42,832 bases of DNA from Apopatocola sp963618015 (GCA_963618015.1 CAVEQS010000025.1:1-42832), one strand, 5' to 3'. Positions 16,859-25,405 are shown, counted from the stretch's first letter. Translations and numbers: made by a program. The notes: generated from the sequence alone by a model not told the origin.

Positions 16859-18520
16859 GTGAGAAATACAATCAGCGGTCAGGTATTCGCGGAAATGATC
16901 TTCTGCGCCTCGGCCGCGCTGGACGAGAACCGCCAGCAACTCAACGAGCTTAACGTTTTCCCCGTGCCGGACGGCGACACCGGCACGAACATGTCTTTGA
17001 CCATGTCTGCCGCCGCGACCGCTCTGCACGGCCGCACGCCCTCCGCCGTCGGCGACGCTGCCGATACCGCCGCTTCCGCGCTGCTGCGCGGCGCGCGCGG
17101 CAACTCCGGCGTTATTCTCTCCCTGCTGTTCCGCGGACTGGCCAAAAGTCTGCGCGGCAAGGCCGAATGCAATGCCGCCGATTGGGCCAAGGCGATGGGC
17201 GACGGCGTAGACGCCGCCTACAAAGCCGTTATGAAGCCCGCCGAAGGCACGGTGCTCACCGTGTCCCGCTGCGCCTCGGAAGCCGCCGCCGAGCGGATCA
17301 AGGCCGGCGTGACCGATATTGAAGAGCTCCTCACCGACGCTCTCGCCGTGGCGCGCGAAACGCTCGCCAAGACCGTGGACATGAACCCCGTGCTCAAAAA
17401 AGCGGGTGTCGTGGACGCCGGCGGCCAGGGCTACGTTGTCATCCTCAACGCGATGCTGCTCTGCCTGCAGGGCAAGTTCGTCGCCAAGGCTCCCGCGACG
17501 GAGACCAAGACGAGCGCGGAATTCTCCGCGATCAACGACGAGGAGATCACGTTCACCTACTGCACCGAGTTTATCGTCGCGCGCGAAAAGCAGCGCGATC
17601 CCGAGCTGCTGCGCAGCTTCCTCGAGAGCCTCGGCGACTCGCTCGTGCTCGTAGAGGACGACGACATTATCAAAGTGCACGTCCACACGGACGCGCCGGG
17701 CCGCGCGCTGACCGAAGCGCTGCGCTATGGCCCGCTCCAGACCGTGAAGATCGAGAACATGCGCAACCAGCACACCTCTCTCGCCGACAAGGAGACCGCC
17801 GCCGCGCCTGCCGCCCCCGCCCAGCCGGAGGCCGAGGCCGAGCCGGAGATCGCCCCCGCCGAGAAGGAAGTGGGCTTCGTCGCCGTGTGCGCCGGAGACG
17901 GCATGGCCGATCTCTTCCGCTCGCTCGGCGCCGACCGGATCGTGACCGGCGGCCAGACGATGAACCCCTCCACGGATGATATTCTCCGCGAGGTGAACAA
18001 GACCCCGGCCTCCACCGTGTTCGTGTTCCCGAACAACAAGAACATCATCATGGCGGCGGAGCAGTGCATCCCGCTCACGGAAAAGACCGTGCGCGTCATC
18101 CCGACCCGCACCGTGCCGCAGGGCGTGGCAGCGCTTGCTTACATGGATCCCGACCAGGCGCCCGACGATCTGGAGGAGTCCTTCAAGGAAAGCGCCGCGC
18201 GCGTCCACACCGCGCTCGTGACCTATGCCGCGCGCGATTCGGACTATGACGGCCACATCATCCACGCGGGCGAATATCTCGCGCTGCTCGACGGAAAGCT
18301 GCTCGGCAGCTACGCCAGCCTCCCGACGCTCCTCAAGGAGCTCAACTGGGCATTCGGCGAGCTGGAGCCCGAATTCCTCACCGTGTACTACGGCCAGGAT
18401 GTGACCGAGACCGACGCCAACGGCGTTGCCGAAAGCCTCACCTCCTGCTTCCCGGAGGCGGACGTTTCCCTCGTGAGCGGCGGTCAGCCGGTATATTATT
18501 ACATGATCGCGGCGGAGTGA
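16859..18520 (+). CDS. fakA: DAK2/DegV-type fatty acid kinase FakA (YloV-like)
   Basis: 553 residues from a GTG start with AGGAGG 10 bases upstream. Earlier in-frame ATG codons would lie inside the Gls24 gene. The N-terminal DhaL kinase domain shows NVFPVPDGDTGTNMSLTM (Mg-ADP aspartates in DGDTG, about residues 38-42) and RGARGNSGVILS. A middle domain holds HVHTDAPG. An Ala/Pro/Glu-rich linker at about 302-335 leads to a C-terminal DegV-like domain ending YYMIAAE. FakA phosphorylates fatty acids held by a FakB (DegV) protein, which feeds exogenous or recycled fatty acids to phospholipid synthesis. No fakB is in the window, but plsC lies about 18 kb downstream. Confidence 0.92.
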   Translation: MRNTISGQVFAEMIFCASAALDENRQQLNELNVFPVPDGDTGTNMSLTMSAAATALHGRTPSAVGDAADTAASALLRGARGNSGVILSLLFRGLAKSLRGKAECNAADWAKAMGDGVDAAYKAVMKPAEGTVLTVSRCASEAAAERIKAGVTDIEELLTDALAVARETLAKTVDMNPVLKKAGVVDAGGQGYVVILNAMLLCLQGKFVAKAPATETKTSAEFSAINDEEITFTYCTEFIVAREKQRDPELLRSFLESLGDSLVLVEDDDIIKVHVHTDAPGRALTEALRYGPLQTVKIENMRNQHTSLADKETAAAPAAPAQPEAEAEPEIAPAEKEVGFVAVCAGDGMADLFRSLGADRIVTGGQTMNPSTDDILREVNKTPASTVFVFPNNKNIIMAAEQCIPLTEKTVRVIPTRTVPQGVAALAYMDPDQAPDDLEESFKESAARVHTALVTYAARDSDYDGHIIHAGEYLALLDGKLLGSYASLPTLLKELNWAFGELEPEFLTVYYGQDVTETDANGVAESLTSCFPEADVSLVSGGQPVYYYMIAAE

Positions 18521-18551
18521 ACGATTTTTCCTCCCCATCCGTCTTATAAAA

Positions 18552-18580
18552 AGAGACCCGCTCTCGCGGGTCTCTTTTTT
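18552..18580 (+). terminator. Terminator after fakA
   Basis: 10-bp stem AGAGACCCGC / GCGGGTCTCT with loop TCTC, followed by TTTTTT. Only about 30 bases separate it from the next ATG, and I see no clear promoter in that gap. The muramidase gene may depend on read-through. Confidence 0.92.
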
Positions 18581-18609
18581 CCAAAAGAAAGAAAAAGGAT
18601 AAAAGACCT

Positions 18610-19581
18610 ATGGCAAAACGCTCTGACCATTCCGGCGGCACGGCGCTCAAAACGCGCCCGCGCGCAGGGCGCATCGTTCTCTGGGTGCTGCTCGCGGTGC
18701 TGCTTCTCGGCGCGGTGATCGGCGTCATCTCCCTTCTTGGCCGCCCGTCCGGCACGGAGACGCCGGAGAATACCGCCGAGCCCGCCACGGTGCCGGACAC
18801 GTCCGGCTCCCCTTCCGAAACACCGCTGCCAGAGGAGCTGCGCGAAGCGCCCCTCTCCCCCGAGGCGGAGATCGCGGCAAGCGCTGCGGTGCGCTCCAAC
18901 GGCTTTCCGATGCTCGCCTGGGCGCTGGACGGTTTTTCCACCGACAGCCGCGGCCGGATGCAGTATTCCGGCGGGAAATATCTCACCGGCATTGACGTTT
19001 CCGAGCACCAGGCCGACATTGACTGGGCGAAGGTCGCCGCCGACGGCATCGACTTTGCGATGATCCGCGTCGGCTACCGCGGCTCGACCGCCGGCCAGAT
19101 CTATACGGACGAATACTTTGAAAAGAACATCGCCGGAGCGACCGCCGCCGGTCTGAAGGTCGGCGTGTACTTCTATTCGCAGGCGATCAACGCCGGGGAA
19201 GCCGCCGAGGAGGCCGCCTTTGTGCTCGACGCCATCCGCCCGTACAAAGTCACGTTCCCGGTCGTATTCGACTGGGAGATCGTCGGCGGGAGCGACGCGC
19301 GCACGTATACCGTATCGCGCGCGGTGCTCTGCGAGAGCGCCAAAACGTTCTGCGACGTCGTGGAGGACGCCGGGTACGACGCGATGATCTATTTCACGCA
19401 GTATCTCGGCTACCGGAAATACATACTGCGCCAGCTCTCCGACTACGAGTTCTGGTACGCCGAATACGAGGCAAAGCCGCGCATCGTTTTCAACTTCGAT
19501 ATGTGGCAGTATTCGAGCACCGGCTCGGTGAACGGCATCGAGGGCGACGTTGATCTGAACATCTACTTCCGGCAAAACTGA
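18610..19581 (+). CDS. Membrane-anchored GH25 muramidase (lysozyme)
   Basis: 323 residues. A basic N-terminus and one membrane helix (about 21-44) are followed by a Thr/Pro/Glu-rich linker (45-90) and the GH25 barrel from about 122. Catalytic residues are visible: D129 in GIDVSEHQ, and D221 and E223 in FDWE. The end MWQYSSTGSVNGIEGDVDLN is typical of the family. It cleaves the beta-1,4 bond between N-acetylmuramic acid and N-acetylglucosamine, here in the cell's own wall, since it is tethered and there is no phage context. A role in wall remodelling or sporulation is inference. Confidence 0.93.
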   Translation: MAKRSDHSGGTALKTRPRAGRIVLWVLLAVLLLGAVIGVISLLGRPSGTETPENTAEPATVPDTSGSPSETPLPEELREAPLSPEAEIAASAAVRSNGFPMLAWALDGFSTDSRGRMQYSGGKYLTGIDVSEHQADIDWAKVAADGIDFAMIRVGYRGSTAGQIYTDEYFEKNIAGATAAGLKVGVYFYSQAINAGEAAEEAAFVLDAIRPYKVTFPVVFDWEIVGGSDARTYTVSRAVLCESAKTFCDVVEDAGYDAMIYFTQYLGYRKYILRQLSDYEFWYAEYEAKPRIVFNFDMWQYSSTGSVNGIEGDVDLNIYFRQN

Positions 19582-19588
19582 ATTTTCT

Positions 19589-19629
19589 TCGCCCTCCGTC
19601 AGGAAAAAGCCCCGGCGGAGGGCGATTTC
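19589..19629 (+). terminator. Weak terminator after the GH25 gene
   Basis: 10-bp arms TCGCCCTCCG (19589-19598) and CGGAGGGCGA (19616-19625) with a 17-base loop, followed by TTTCT. The short T-tract makes it a weak candidate; the marR promoter begins 3 bases later. Confidence 0.6.
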
Positions 19630-19631
19630 TA

Positions 19632-19674
19632 TTGACAGACGGAGCAGCCGCGCTATAATGGTTGTACATACAAC
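19632..19674 (+). promoter_or_regulatory. marR promoter with MarR-type operator
   Basis: Near-consensus promoter: -35 TTGACA (19632-19637), 16-base spacer, -10 TATAAT (19654-19659). Directly after the -10 lies the inverted repeat GTTGTACATACAAC (19661-19674), two 6-bp arms around a 2-base centre, covering the transcription start. A further GTAC and GCAAC follow. The position fits repression by the MarR protein encoded next; binding by that protein is inference. Confidence 0.8.
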
Positions 19675-19708
19675 GATGTACCTGCAACTTTCCATTACGG
19701 AGGCGTCT

Positions 19709-20185
19709 ATGGACATTACGGAACGACAAATTACCAAGATCGCGCGCGAGGCGGAAAAGCTGGTGCTGCTCTCCTTGCGCGAGGAGGGCGTCGGCACGGC
19801 GGAGATCGATCTCATCCACGCGCTGCGCCACCACCCCGGCTGCACGCAGGCCGCACTTGCGGAGCTTCTGCACGCGGACAAGGCCGCCATCGCGCGGCGG
19901 ACAAAAAATCTTGAGATGAAAGGATATCTCGTCCGCCGGGATGCACCCAACGACCGGCGCAGCCAGCTTTTGTATCCCACGGAAAAGGCGGAGAGCCTGA
20001 AAGCCTCCAAGGCGGAGATCGAGGCATCCTTCTATGAACACCTGATCGGCACGCTTTCGGCGGACGAGGCCGCCGCGTTTGCCGCGGCGCTCCGCAAGCT
20101 TTACACGGCGTCCAAGACCGAGAGCCGTGCGGGGTTCCCGCATTTCCGAAATACGGCAAAGGAGGCGTCCGCCGATGAAGAATAA
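19709..20185 (+). CDS. MarR-family transcriptional regulator
   Basis: 158 residues. The winged helix-turn-helix runs from about residue 30 to 95: IDLIHALRHHPGCTQAALAELLHADKAAIARRTKNLEMKGYL, then the wing VRRDAPNDRRSQLLYPTEKA with the conserved Asp-Arg-Arg. Flanking helices form the dimer. The start has TACGGAGG before it; an earlier in-frame ATG would lie over the operator. The end overlaps the first exporter gene by 11 bases, so it heads a three-gene operon. It most likely represses itself and the ABC exporter until a drug or metabolite binds. Confidence 0.93.
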   Translation: MDITERQITKIAREAEKLVLLSLREEGVGTAEIDLIHALRHHPGCTQAALAELLHADKAAIARRTKNLEMKGYLVRRDAPNDRRSQLLYPTEKAESLKASKAEIEASFYEHLIGTLSADEAAAFAAALRKLYTASKTESRAGFPHFRNTAKEASADEE

Positions 20186-21917
20186 AGACTTTCGCCCGGA
20201 TTCGATTGCCTCGTATTTCCGTCTGGAGTGGCTGCCTCTGCTCTTCGTGACGGTTTCGGGGCTTGTCTATAACGTCGGTCTGCTGGCCGGGCCGTGGTTT
20301 GAAGGACGGCTCGCCCAGTGCCTCGCCGACATTCTCGGCGGGAACGAGACGGCCGCGAGCATGGCCGTGCTCGTGCTCGGGTACATCCTCGTCACGCTTC
20401 TCGTGCAGGCGGCGCGATTCATCAAGCGCTTTTATGTCCGCCGCTTTGCCAACAACATCAACCGCCGCATGAAGGGCGTTCTTTACGCCAATCTTGTGCG
20501 GCAGAGCCGCGCGTCGCTCGAAAAAGAGGGTGCGGGCGAGCTGATGACCAAGGCCATCTCCGACGTGGACGACTGCGTGGAGGGGATGCGGAAATTCACG
20601 ACCGAGGTTTTTGATACCGGCGTGGCGCTTATCGGTTATATGGTGATGCTGCTCGTGTACGACTGGCGGCTTGCGCTGCTGAGTCTTCTCTTCACGCCGG
20701 TATCGTATGTCTGTGCGGCCTGGATGAAAAAGCCGGTGCAGCGCGCGGGCGCGGCATACAAAAAAGCCGCCGGCGCGCTCAGCGCCGCAACGCTCGACCG
20801 CGCGCAGAACGCCGTGACCTACCGTATCTACGGCTGCGAGGACGCACGCTCGGCGCGGTATGAGGACACGCTGAAAAATTACGAAACCACCGCCGTGCGC
20901 AGCAATGTTTGGCAGTCGGCGCTGCCGCCGCTGTATCTGGTGGCGTCTGAGGCTGGCGTGCTGTTCATTTTATGGTTCGGCGCAAAAAACGTTCTCGGTA
21001 CCAGCTGGAACAGCTGGGACATTGCGGCGTTCACTACGTTCCTCTCCTGCTTTACGAAGCTCACCGTCAAATCCTCCAAAGTTGCAAAGCTTTTTAACTC
21101 CGTGCAGAAAGCGGAGGTGTCCTGGAAGCGCATCAAGCCCCTGATGAAAGAGCCGGAGGCGCTCGAAGAGCTCGCCGTTCCGGCCGCCGAAGATGTGACG
21201 CTCCACGATCTCTCCTTCGCTTACGGAGACGATCCGGTCTTCTCCGGTCTGAACATCGCGGCTCACCCCGGCGACATCATCGGCGTCACCGGCCCTGTCG
21301 CCTGCGGCAAATCCACGTTCGGGCGTGTGTTCCTCTGCGAAGCGCCCTACGGCGGCTCGGCAAAGTTCGGCTCGACGGAGTTTTCCGCGCTCACACCGCG
21401 GCAGATCGCCGCGACGGTCGGGTATCTCGGCCATGATCCGGAGCTCAGCGCCGACACAGTGGAAAATAACGTTCTCTGCGGCAGCGAGCAGGACGCCTTG
21501 CCGTATCTCGCCGCCGTCGCTCTCCGGGACGAAGTGCTCGCCATGGAAAACGGACTCGACACCGTGATCGGCAGCAGCGGCACGCGTCTTTCCGGCGGAC
21601 AGGCGCAGCGGCTCGCGCTCGCGAGAACGCTCGCGCATGCGCGCCCCGTTCTCGTGCTGGACGATCCGTTCTCCGCGCTCGACCGCAAAACCGAGGATAC
21701 GGTGTTCGCCAATCTGCAGGAATATGCGAAGGATAAGGTCGTATTTCTGATCTCGCACCGGCTGTACCACTTCCCGCAGATGCGGCAGGTGATCTTCATG
21801 GACGACGGGAAAACGACCGTCGGCACGCACGAAGAGCTGATGGCGTCCGTTCCGGTGTACCGCCATCTCTTTGAGAGCCAGACAGGAGGGAACAAGCATG
21901 AAGAAGCAAAAGAATAA
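20175..21917 (+). CDS. Heterodimeric ABC exporter, subunit A (degenerate catalytic site)
   Basis: 580 residues: a six-helix membrane domain (about 1-330) and one nucleotide-binding domain. Walker A is GPVACGKST, with Ala in place of the usual fourth-position Gly. The signature is canonical (LSGGQAQRLALARTL). Walker B is VLVLDDPFSALD, with Asp in place of the catalytic Glu, and the H-loop is LISHRLY. Asp here marks the non-hydrolysing half of heterodimeric exporters such as BmrCD or TM287/288. RBS AAGGAGG lies before the ATG at 20175. The gene overlaps marR by 11 bases and its partner by 20 bases. Substrate unknown; drugs or peptides are likely given the MarR control. Confidence 0.92.
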   Translation: MKNKDFRPDSIASYFRLEWLPLLFVTVSGLVYNVGLLAGPWFEGRLAQCLADILGGNETAASMAVLVLGYILVTLLVQAARFIKRFYVRRFANNINRRMKGVLYANLVRQSRASLEKEGAGELMTKAISDVDDCVEGMRKFTTEVFDTGVALIGYMVMLLVYDWRLALLSLLFTPVSYVCAAWMKKPVQRAGAAYKKAAGALSAATLDRAQNAVTYRIYGCEDARSARYEDTLKNYETTAVRSNVWQSALPPLYLVASEAGVLFILWFGAKNVLGTSWNSWDIAAFTTFLSCFTKLTVKSSKVAKLFNSVQKAEVSWKRIKPLMKEPEALEELAVPAAEDVTLHDLSFAYGDDPVFSGLNIAAHPGDIIGVTGPVACGKSTFGRVFLCEAPYGGSAKFGSTEFSALTPRQIAATVGYLGHDPELSADTVENNVLCGSEQDALPYLAAVALRDEVLAMENGLDTVIGSSGTRLSGGQAQRLALARTLAHARPVLVLDDPFSALDRKTEDTVFANLQEYAKDKVVFLISHRLYHFPQMRQVIFMDDGKTTVGTHEELMASVPVYRHLFESQTGGNKHEEAKE

Positions 21918-23544
21918 CGGCGTGTTCGCCGCGATCCGCGATGCCGCCGCGGCGCAGCCGCTTCTCACCGTTGGCACGCTTCTCTGCGTGGCGGCGAGCG
22001 TGGGCGCATCGCTCGTCCCGCCGCTGCTGCTCGGGCGCGCCGTCGACCAACTGACCGGCGGTCTTTCCCTCACCGCGCTCGCGGTACTCCTCTATTTCGG
22101 CAGTCTTGCGCTGGAGGGCATTCTCTCGAGCGCACAGGAGAGCCTTCTCGTGCTCTTCGGCCAGAAGATGACCCATGCGCTGCGCTCGGAAATGTCCCGC
22201 AAGCTGACGCTTCTGCCAGCGAGCACGCTTGTAGGGCAGAACCCCGGCGAAGTCGCCGCGCGCTTTTCCGGCGATGTGGACACCGTGGAGGCGCTCTTCA
22301 CCTCCGGCATCATCAGCATGGTGGCGGATGCCTGCCGTATCCTTTCGATCCTGGCCGTCATCGCGGTGAAGAACACCGGTCTCGCGCTCATTTTGCTGCT
22401 GGTGCTGCCGCTCTTCGCCGTGTTCACGCGCCATGTGCAGAAGCGAATGCTCGCAGCGCAGCTCGACAACCGCCGCGCCGTCGCCGCCGTTTCCGGGCAG
22501 GTGCCGGAAACGCTGCACAACATCCGCACGATCCGCGCGCTCGGGCTGGAAGATTACATGGAGCGCCGCTACGACCGGCGCATCGGCGAGAGCTACGCCG
22601 CCATGGAGCGGACGAACTTTTATGACGCCATCTATTCGCCGGTCGTGCTGCTTTTGAACGCCGCCGTTGTCGGCATCGTCATGCTGCTCTCCGCCTCCGG
22701 CAAGGCGGAAATCCTGACGCTGTTCGGCATGTCGGTCGGCACGTCCGTCACCGTCATCAACTACATCTCCCGCATTTTTGCCCCGATCGAAAGTCTCGGC
22801 ATGGAGATTCAGACCATCCAGTCGGCCATGGCGGGCGTGAAGCGCATCGACGCCTTTCTCGCCCAGCCGGAGCGCGCCATTGCCGAAGAGCGGGAAAACA
22901 CCGCACGGGGCGATGTCGTCCTCTCCCATGTAACGTTCGGCTACGGGGAAAAGCCTGTATTGACGGACTTCTCCATGACCGTGAAGCAGGGCGAGCAGGT
23001 AACGCTCGTCGGCCGGACGGGCTCGGGAAAGAGCACCGTTTTCAAGCTGCTGCTCGGGCTCTATCCGCCGGAGAGCGGCAGCATCACCATCGGGGGCGTA
23101 GACGTTTCCGCCATCACCGACCGTGAGCGGCGCGCGTGCATCGGCTGCGTGGAGCAGCATTTCTCCCGCGTGCCGGGCACCGTGCTCGAGCAGATCACGC
23201 TCGGCGATGCGCGCATCACGGAGGACATGGCCCGAAAAGCCGCCCGGCTCTCCGGGATCGACGCGGCCATCGAGGCGCTGCCGGAGGGGTACGCCTCGGT
23301 GTGCAGCGACGGCATGTTCTCGCAGGGCGAGTGGCAGCTTCTCTCCATCGCCCGCGCCGCAGCGGCGGACCCCGCCGTGCTTCTATTGGACGAGATCACT
23401 GCCAATCTCGACGCGGAGACCGAAGCGCGCGTGCTCGAAGCGCTGCGCCGCGCCTCCGCGGGGCGCACCGTTCTCTCCGTTTCGCACCGCGTTTACGAAA
23501 ATCTCGGCGGGCGGACGGTGGAGATCAAGCCGCGAACGGCTTAG
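21898..23544 (+). CDS. Heterodimeric ABC exporter, subunit B (catalytic Walker B)
   Basis: 548 residues: membrane domain with six helices (about 1-310), then the nucleotide-binding domain. Walker A is GRTGSGKST, Walker B is AVLLLDEITANLD with the catalytic Glu, and the H-loop is LSVSHRVY. The signature reads FSQGEWQLLSIARA, not LSGGQ. So the canonical site would form from this subunit's Walker motifs and subunit A's LSGGQ. The degenerate site would form from subunit A's Walker motifs and this FSQGE. The ATG at 21898 has AGGAGGG before it; an earlier in-frame start lies within subunit A. Last gene of the marR operon. Confidence 0.92.
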   Translation: MKKQKNNGVFAAIRDAAAAQPLLTVGTLLCVAASVGASLVPPLLLGRAVDQLTGGLSLTALAVLLYFGSLALEGILSSAQESLLVLFGQKMTHALRSEMSRKLTLLPASTLVGQNPGEVAARFSGDVDTVEALFTSGIISMVADACRILSILAVIAVKNTGLALILLLVLPLFAVFTRHVQKRMLAAQLDNRRAVAAVSGQVPETLHNIRTIRALGLEDYMERRYDRRIGESYAAMERTNFYDAIYSPVVLLLNAAVVGIVMLLSASGKAEILTLFGMSVGTSVTVINYISRIFAPIESLGMEIQTIQSAMAGVKRIDAFLAQPERAIAEERENTARGDVVLSHVTFGYGEKPVLTDFSMTVKQGEQVTLVGRTGSGKSTVFKLLLGLYPPESGSITIGGVDVSAITDRERRACIGCVEQHFSRVPGTVLEQITLGDARITEDMARKAARLSGIDAAIEALPEGYASVCSDGMFSQGEWQLLSIARAAAADPAVLLLDEITANLDAETEARVLEALRRASAGRTVLSVSHRVYENLGGRTVEIKPRTA

Positions 23545-23551
23545 CAAAAGG

Positions 23552-23586
23552 GCGTTACCGTTTTTAACAAAGCGGTAACGCTTTTT
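23552..23586 (+). terminator. Terminator of the marR-ABC operon
   Basis: 9-bp stem GCGTTACCG (23552-23560) / CGGTAACGC (23573-23581), 12-base loop, then TTTTT. Confidence 0.9.
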
Positions 23587-23589
23587 CTG

Positions 23590-23618
23590 TTGCGCATGGT
23601 GCGGGAGAATGATAGAAT
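23590..23618 (+). promoter_or_regulatory. Promoter of the ATC-start gene and MscS channel
   Basis: -35 TTGCGC (23590-23595), 17-base spacer, -10 TAGAAT (23613-23618). Transcription should begin near 23625, which excludes the ATG at 23617 as a start codon and leaves a leader of about 30 bases with GGAGGTGA. Confidence 0.7.
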
Positions 23619-23654
23619 GGATCATGTAATCAACCTCACGGGAGGTGAGCCGCC

Positions 23655-24575
23655 ATCGCCGACGACATTTACGAATACAGCTCGGAAAAGTCTCTGCGTT
23701 CCCCCGCTGCGCCGGAAGCCTATCCAACAACGCACGAATACGAGCCGCCCTATGAGCCGAAGCGGAGCCGCCGGAAAAAGTACGCGCCGCTCGCCGCCGC
23801 GGCGCTGCTGCTGCCGTTTCTCGCGCTGGTGAAAGCGCCTGCCGAGGTACCGGATGTTGAGCCCGAGCCGGTCGCGACCGTTGCGCCCGCGCCCACGGAA
23901 GTACCAGCTCCCGCGCCGGATTCGGAGCTGCGGTTTCTCTCGTTCGCCTCGCTCTGCGAGGCCGAGGTGCGTTTCCCCGTGCCGGAGGACATCGTTTCCG
24001 CGGAGATCACGTTCTTTGATCCCAACTTCCCGGACGAGGAACAAACATCGTCCATCTCCGAGGCCGCCATCGAGCGCGGCGAATACCGCGCGATGCGCGA
24101 GACCCATTCCGTGCGCGAGGCACACCCGGAGTTTTATACGGACAACACCGTGGAGAGCACGCTCTCGGTGCGCGTCACGATCACGCACGCTGACGGGCGC
24201 GTGGAAACGCTTTCCGCCGACCGCCCCGAAGCGCAGCGCTTCACGATCGCCTGCGGCTATGACGCCGGGAGCGACACGGTGAGCGTTTATCTCACCCCGG
24301 TCGAAAGCGGTACGATTCCCGACGCCGTTGTCGGGGACGATCTCTCGCTCCTCGACGGGGACACTGTCTGCGTCTGGCCGGAGATCGAGGGCTATGACGC
24401 CTCGGCCGCCTCGGCCGAGAAAAACGAATACAGCAACCTTGTCACGCTTCCCCTGCCGGAGGAGCACGATGAGCTTGTGACCATCCACGTGTATTTCCTG
24501 CCGGACGGTGAGACCGAGCCTTTCGACTTTGCCGAGACCGTCCGAACTTCGCCGCATAAGGAGGCCGATTCATGA
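23655..24575 (+). CDS. Single-pass membrane protein of unknown family, apparent ATC start codon
   Basis: I do not recognise the family. The frame is open from a TGA at 23646-23648 to the stop at 24575, but no ATG, GTG or TTG occurs near its 5' end. A perfect ribosome site GGAGGTGA (23641-23648) stands 6 bases before ATC (23655), giving 306 residues. The first in-frame GTG (23829) lies inside the membrane helix and has no ribosome site. The N-terminus is acidic and Tyr/Pro-rich (about 1-34), then basic KRSRRKK and a helix at about 43-59. After a Pro/Glu/Val linker (60-88) comes an outer domain of about 215 residues rich in Glu, Thr and Val, probably beta-structured. The stop overlaps the MscS start in ATGA, so the two are coupled. 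Confidence 0.75.
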   Translation: MADDIYEYSSEKSLRSPAAPEAYPTTHEYEPPYEPKRSRRKKYAPLAAAALLLPFLALVKAPAEVPDVEPEPVATVAPAPTEVPAPAPDSELRFLSFASLCEAEVRFPVPEDIVSAEITFFDPNFPDEEQTSSISEAAIERGEYRAMRETHSVREAHPEFYTDNTVESTLSVRVTITHADGRVETLSADRPEAQRFTIACGYDAGSDTVSVYLTPVESGTIPDAVVGDDLSLLDGDTVCVWPEIEGYDASAASAEKNEYSNLVTLPLPEEHDELVTIHVYFLPDGETEPFDFAETVRTSPHKEADS

Positions 24576-25405
24576 AACCCACGAAGAAATCTCCCGTATT
24601 GCTGATCGTTTCCGTTGTTCTCTGTGCGCTGGGCTATGTCCTGCGCTCGCTCACGCCGGGACTGGCCGATATGTGCCGCCATCTGGGCTTCATCTGGATC
24701 GGCTACAGCGTGGCCGCCCTGCTTTTGAAGCTGCCGAAGGAGACGCGCGCGAGGACCGTGTGCTCGCTCGCGCGGAGCATTCTCTCCTATACGGCGGTGC
24801 TGCTCTCGGTCTTTTTCGGGCTGCGGGCGCTCGGCGTGGACGTAACGGCCTCGCTCGCGAGCGTCGGCGTCGTAACGCTTATCATCGGCTTCGGCGCACA
24901 GTCGCTCATCGAAGATGTGCTCACGGGCATTTTCCTCATTGCCGAGGGGCGCTACAACGTCGGCGACATTCTCGTGCTCGACGATTTCCGCGGCAAGGTC
25001 GTGGATATCAGCGTGCGCACCACAACGCTCGAGGATTCCGGCGGCAACCACAAGATCATCAACAACTCCGAAATTCGGAATTTCCAGAACCGCTCGCAGA
25101 AAACATCCGTGGCCGTGAGCACGATCTCCATTTCCTACGAGGCCGATCTGCGCGCCGTGGAGGCCGTGATCGCCGACGCGCTGCCCGCCATGTATGCGGA
25201 AAACCGCAGCGTTTTCCTCGATGTGCCGCAGTATATCGGCGTGGATGAGCTTGCCGAAAGCGGCGTTGTGCTCAAATTCATCGTGTCCGCCACAGAGGAG
25301 AACATTTTCTCCGCCCGCCGCGTGCTCAACCGCTCGCTCAAGCTGCTCTTCGACGAAAAGGGCATCGACATTCCCTATCCCCAGCTCACGGTACATACAA
25401 AATAA
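24572..25405 (+). CDS. MscS-family mechanosensitive channel
   Basis: 277 residues. Three to four membrane helices (about 8-27, 34-54, 64-88 and the pore helix from 92) are followed by the family hallmark GFGAQSLIEDVLTGIFLIAEGRYNVGDIL and the beta domain with GKVVDISVRTTTLEDSGGNHKIINNSEIRNFQN. The C-terminal alpha/beta cage is short. It opens under membrane tension and releases solutes after osmotic downshock. RBS AAGGAGG precedes the ATG, which overlaps the upstream stop. Coupling to the unknown membrane protein suggests that protein may modify or sense channel activity (inference). Confidence 0.93.
   Translation: MKPTKKSPVLLIVSVVLCALGYVLRSLTPGLADMCRHLGFIWIGYSVAALLLKLPKETRARTVCSLARSILSYTAVLLSVFFGLRALGVDVTASLASVGVVTLIIGFGAQSLIEDVLTGIFLIAEGRYNVGDILVLDDFRGKVVDISVRTTTLEDSGGNHKIINNSEIRNFQNRSQKTSVAVSTISISYEADLRAVEAVIADALPAMYAENRSVFLDVPQYIGVDELAESGVVLKFIVSATEENIFSARRVLNRSLKLLFDEKGIDIPYPQLTVHTK

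Noticed and set aside
16808..18538. A 576-codon frame antisense to fakA
   Set aside because: Same shadow effect of GC-rich codon bias; Gly/Arg/His-rich product with no recognisable motif, while fakA is clear.
23590..23832. An 80-codon frame starting before the ATC-start gene
   Set aside because: Its start lies in the -35 and an internal ATG lies in the -10 of the promoter. The product is Arg/Ser/Pro-rich, typical of an out-of-frame shadow.
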